The notes beneath the pieces were generated by a model, which ran no database searches, had not been told where the DNA came from, and saw only the letters and a list, made by a program, of their open reading frames with translations. 64,000 nt of DNA from Larkinella punicea. GTDB taxonomy: Bacteria > Bacteroidota > Bacteroidia > Cytophagales > Spirosomataceae. The stretch is from NCBI RefSeq assembly GCF_003334855.1, contig NZ_QOWE01000001.1, positions 1 to 64,000 on the forward strand, read 5' to 3'. Shown here piece after piece: positions 62,539 through 64,000 of this stretch. Each line of letters begins with the position of its first letter. Positions within the stretch are counted from its first letter, which is position 1. Both the position numbers and the translations under genes were made by a program.

Positions 62539-64000
62539 ATGCTAACGAACTATTTCAAAATCGCGTTTCGGAATCTGGTGCGCCACAAGGTGTTCTCGGC
62601 CATCAACATTGTCGGGCTGTCCATCGGGATTGCGGCTTGTCTCCTGATTCTGCAATATGTGGATTTTGAGCTGAGCTACGACCAGTTTCACGCGAAGGGC
62701 GATCGGATTTACCGCGTCAAACAGGATCGGTATGACAAGGGCAAACTGAGCACGCAATGGGCCGGGGGTGCCCAGGCGGCTGGCAACTCGTTCAAAGCGA
62801 CCTTCCCGGAGGTGGAAGATTACGTCAAAGTGCTGAAGCGCCGGGCATTGATTGCCGATTACGGCGAAAAAAGCCTGAAAGTTGAGAAGGTTTTTGTGGC
62901 CAGCCAATCGTTCTTCAAAATCTTCTCCTATCCCCTGCTCGCCGGTGATCCCACCACCGCCCTGGCCGAACCCAATACCGTTGTTCTTTCCGAAACCGTT
63001 GCTAAAAAGCTGTTTGGAAATGAACAGGCTATGGGCAAAACCATCCGGTTCAACCAGCGGAAGGCGGTTAAAGTAACGGGTGTTTACAAAGACATGCCAG
63101 CCAATACGCATCTGCACGCGGATCTGCTGATTCCGCACGTGACGTTTGTGAAAGAAATGGGGCCGGACAACAACCCGGACAATGCCTGGATGTGGGACGG
63201 GGCGATGTCGTATTTGCTGCTCCGCCCTGACGCGAATCCGAAAGCGCTCGAAGCCAAGTTTGTGCCGTACATTGAAAAAACCATTGGAGCCGAACTGAAA
63301 AAATACGATGCCGGTGCGGTCTATACGCTGCAACCCCTGAAAGACATTCACCTCTACTCGCACCTGATGGAGGAAGCCGAACCCAACGGCGACGGCAACA
63401 CGGTTTATCTGCTGCTGGCGATTGCGTTTTTCATCGTCGTCATTGCCTGGGTCAACTACATCAATCTGGCGACGGCGCGGGCCATCAACCGCGCCAAGGA
63501 AGTCGGCATTCGCAAAGCCGTCGGGTCGCAGCGGGGGCAGTTGATCCGGCAATTTCTGATTGAATCGGTCTTGCTGAACGGCCTGGCGGTGGTTCTGGCG
63601 CTGGGGTTTGTCGTGGCCGTGATGCCCTTGTTCAATACGCTGTCGGGCCAGCACCTGACGCTGTCGCTGCTGGGAAACGGGTCGTTCTGGCTGGCGTTGG
63701 CAACCTTGTTCGTCATCGGAACCTTCTTTTCGGGCTTGTATCCGGCGTTTGTTTTGTCCGGTTTCCGGCCGGTCACGGTGTTGAAAGGCAAGATGGTGAC
63801 GTCGCGGCAGGGCATCATTCTGCGGAAATCGCTGGTCATTTTTCAGTTTGCGGCTTCGCTGTTTCTGCTCGTCGGCACGCTGGCGGTTTTTCGGCAGATC
63901 AGCTTCATGCAGGAACAAAGTCTGGGTATCAACATCGATCAGACGCTGGTCGTCAATCCGCCCATCATCCGTCTGGATTCCACGTTTATGCGGCAGATGG
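62539..64000 (+). CDS. Second FtsX/MacB-type ABC transporter permease (truncated by window end)
   Basis: Starts ATG at 62539 (MLTNYFKIAFRNLVRHKVFS) and is open to the window end (487 codons). The first helix and MacB-like periplasmic domain (YDQFHAKGDRIYRVKQ...) are followed by an FtsX core: RAINRAKEVGIRKAVGSQRG, then GTFFSGLYPAFVLSGFRP. It is a paralogue of the preceding 806-aa permease and probably forms a heterodimer or parallel exporter with the same ATPase. Its C-terminal part is outside the window. Confidence 0.92.
   Translation, partial: MLTNYFKIAFRNLVRHKVFSAINIVGLSIGIAACLLILQYVDFELSYDQFHAKGDRIYRVKQDRYDKGKLSTQWAGGAQAAGNSFKATFPEVEDYVKVLKRRALIADYGEKSLKVEKVFVASQSFFKIFSYPLLAGDPTTALAEPNTVVLSETVAKKLFGNEQAMGKTIRFNQRKAVKVTGVYKDMPANTHLHADLLIPHVTFVKEMGPDNNPDNAWMWDGAMSYLLLRPDANPKALEAKFVPYIEKTIGAELKKYDAGAVYTLQPLKDIHLYSHLMEEAEPNGDGNTVYLLLAIAFFIVVIAWVNYINLATARAINRAKEVGIRKAVGSQRGQLIRQFLIESVLLNGLAVVLALGFVVAVMPLFNTLSGQHLTLSLLGNGSFWLALATLFVIGTFFSGLYPAFVLSGFRPVTVLKGKMVTSRQGIILRKSLVIFQFAASLFLLVGTLAVFRQISFMQEQSLGINIDQTLVVNPPIIRLDSTFMRQM

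Overview
The window looks like a chromosome segment from a member of the Bacteroidota, most likely order Cytophagales (Spirosomataceae-like). Reasons: Por/T9SS-style secreted proteins with the LPVELAYF hinge, an outer-membrane beta-barrel-family TonB receptor, DUF1501/DUF1800 pairs, a GH3-beta-lactamase fusion, Bacteroidota -33/-7 promoter motifs (TACCTTTG before aspS), very few Shine-Dalgarno sequences, and mid-range GC. No rRNA, tRNA, CRISPR array or intact transposase was recognised.

Layout. 1-540: the tail of an unidentified gene, a 28-bp direct repeat and a ~200-bp nested-hairpin element (MITE/REPIN-like). 543-3845: elongasome genes rodA and mrdA. 4018-8568: a gluconolactonase-like secreted protein, a LytS/LytTR-type two-component pair and a lipoprotein. 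8775-13248: a PepSY membrane protein plus TonB receptor (probable iron/siderophore uptake) and an FCD-type GntR regulator. 13459-16132: a DUF1800/DUF1501 pair. 16218-18603: a sugar-acid oxidation pair (2-oxoglutarate semialdehyde dehydrogenase and a FAH-family 2-keto-3-deoxy-acid dehydratase), i.e. the lower arm of a Weimberg-type pentose pathway. 18788-25497: housekeeping genes (recO, lptB, recJ, mazG) around two tandem T9SS-like secreted paralogues. 25780-34242: membrane proteins, DgkA, a membrane protein/winged-helix pair, an Hsp20-like protein, a deacetylase and glycosyltransferase pair, aspS, a secreted DinB protein and a ThiF/MoeB-rhodanese fusion. 34562-43517: GH31 and GH29 glycosidases, a lipoprotein, an AraC regulator with an SDR, an amidohydrolase and an AT-rich UDG-like gene next to a second copy of the nested-hairpin element. 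43771-53934: a phosphoesterase, an exonuclease, a D-Ala-D-Ala dipeptidase, an SpmA-SpmB fusion, a PIN toxin-antitoxin pair, the GH3-beta-lactamase fusion, a DinB protein and a large polytopic membrane protein. 54116-64000: an NtrB/NtrC-type two-component system divergent from a MacAB/FtsX-type ABC export locus (adaptor, ATPase, two permeases, the last cut by the window end).

Two themes stand out. First, the gene junctions carry many long imperfect palindromes, each built from a short reiterated word (GAGTTAAGCGGAG, GAGTTAAGAGTTA, GGATTNAACTGATT, AACCATTT or GGAGGAAG types). Some overlap stop codons and one lies between divergent genes. Second, the export locus has a well-formed sigma-54 control region: two TGTCC-N6-GGACA palindromes with centres 21 bp apart, followed by a near-consensus -24/-12 element. 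An S23/four-helix-bundle gene, framed by purine/pyrimidine-rich palindromes, sits antisense inside that locus.
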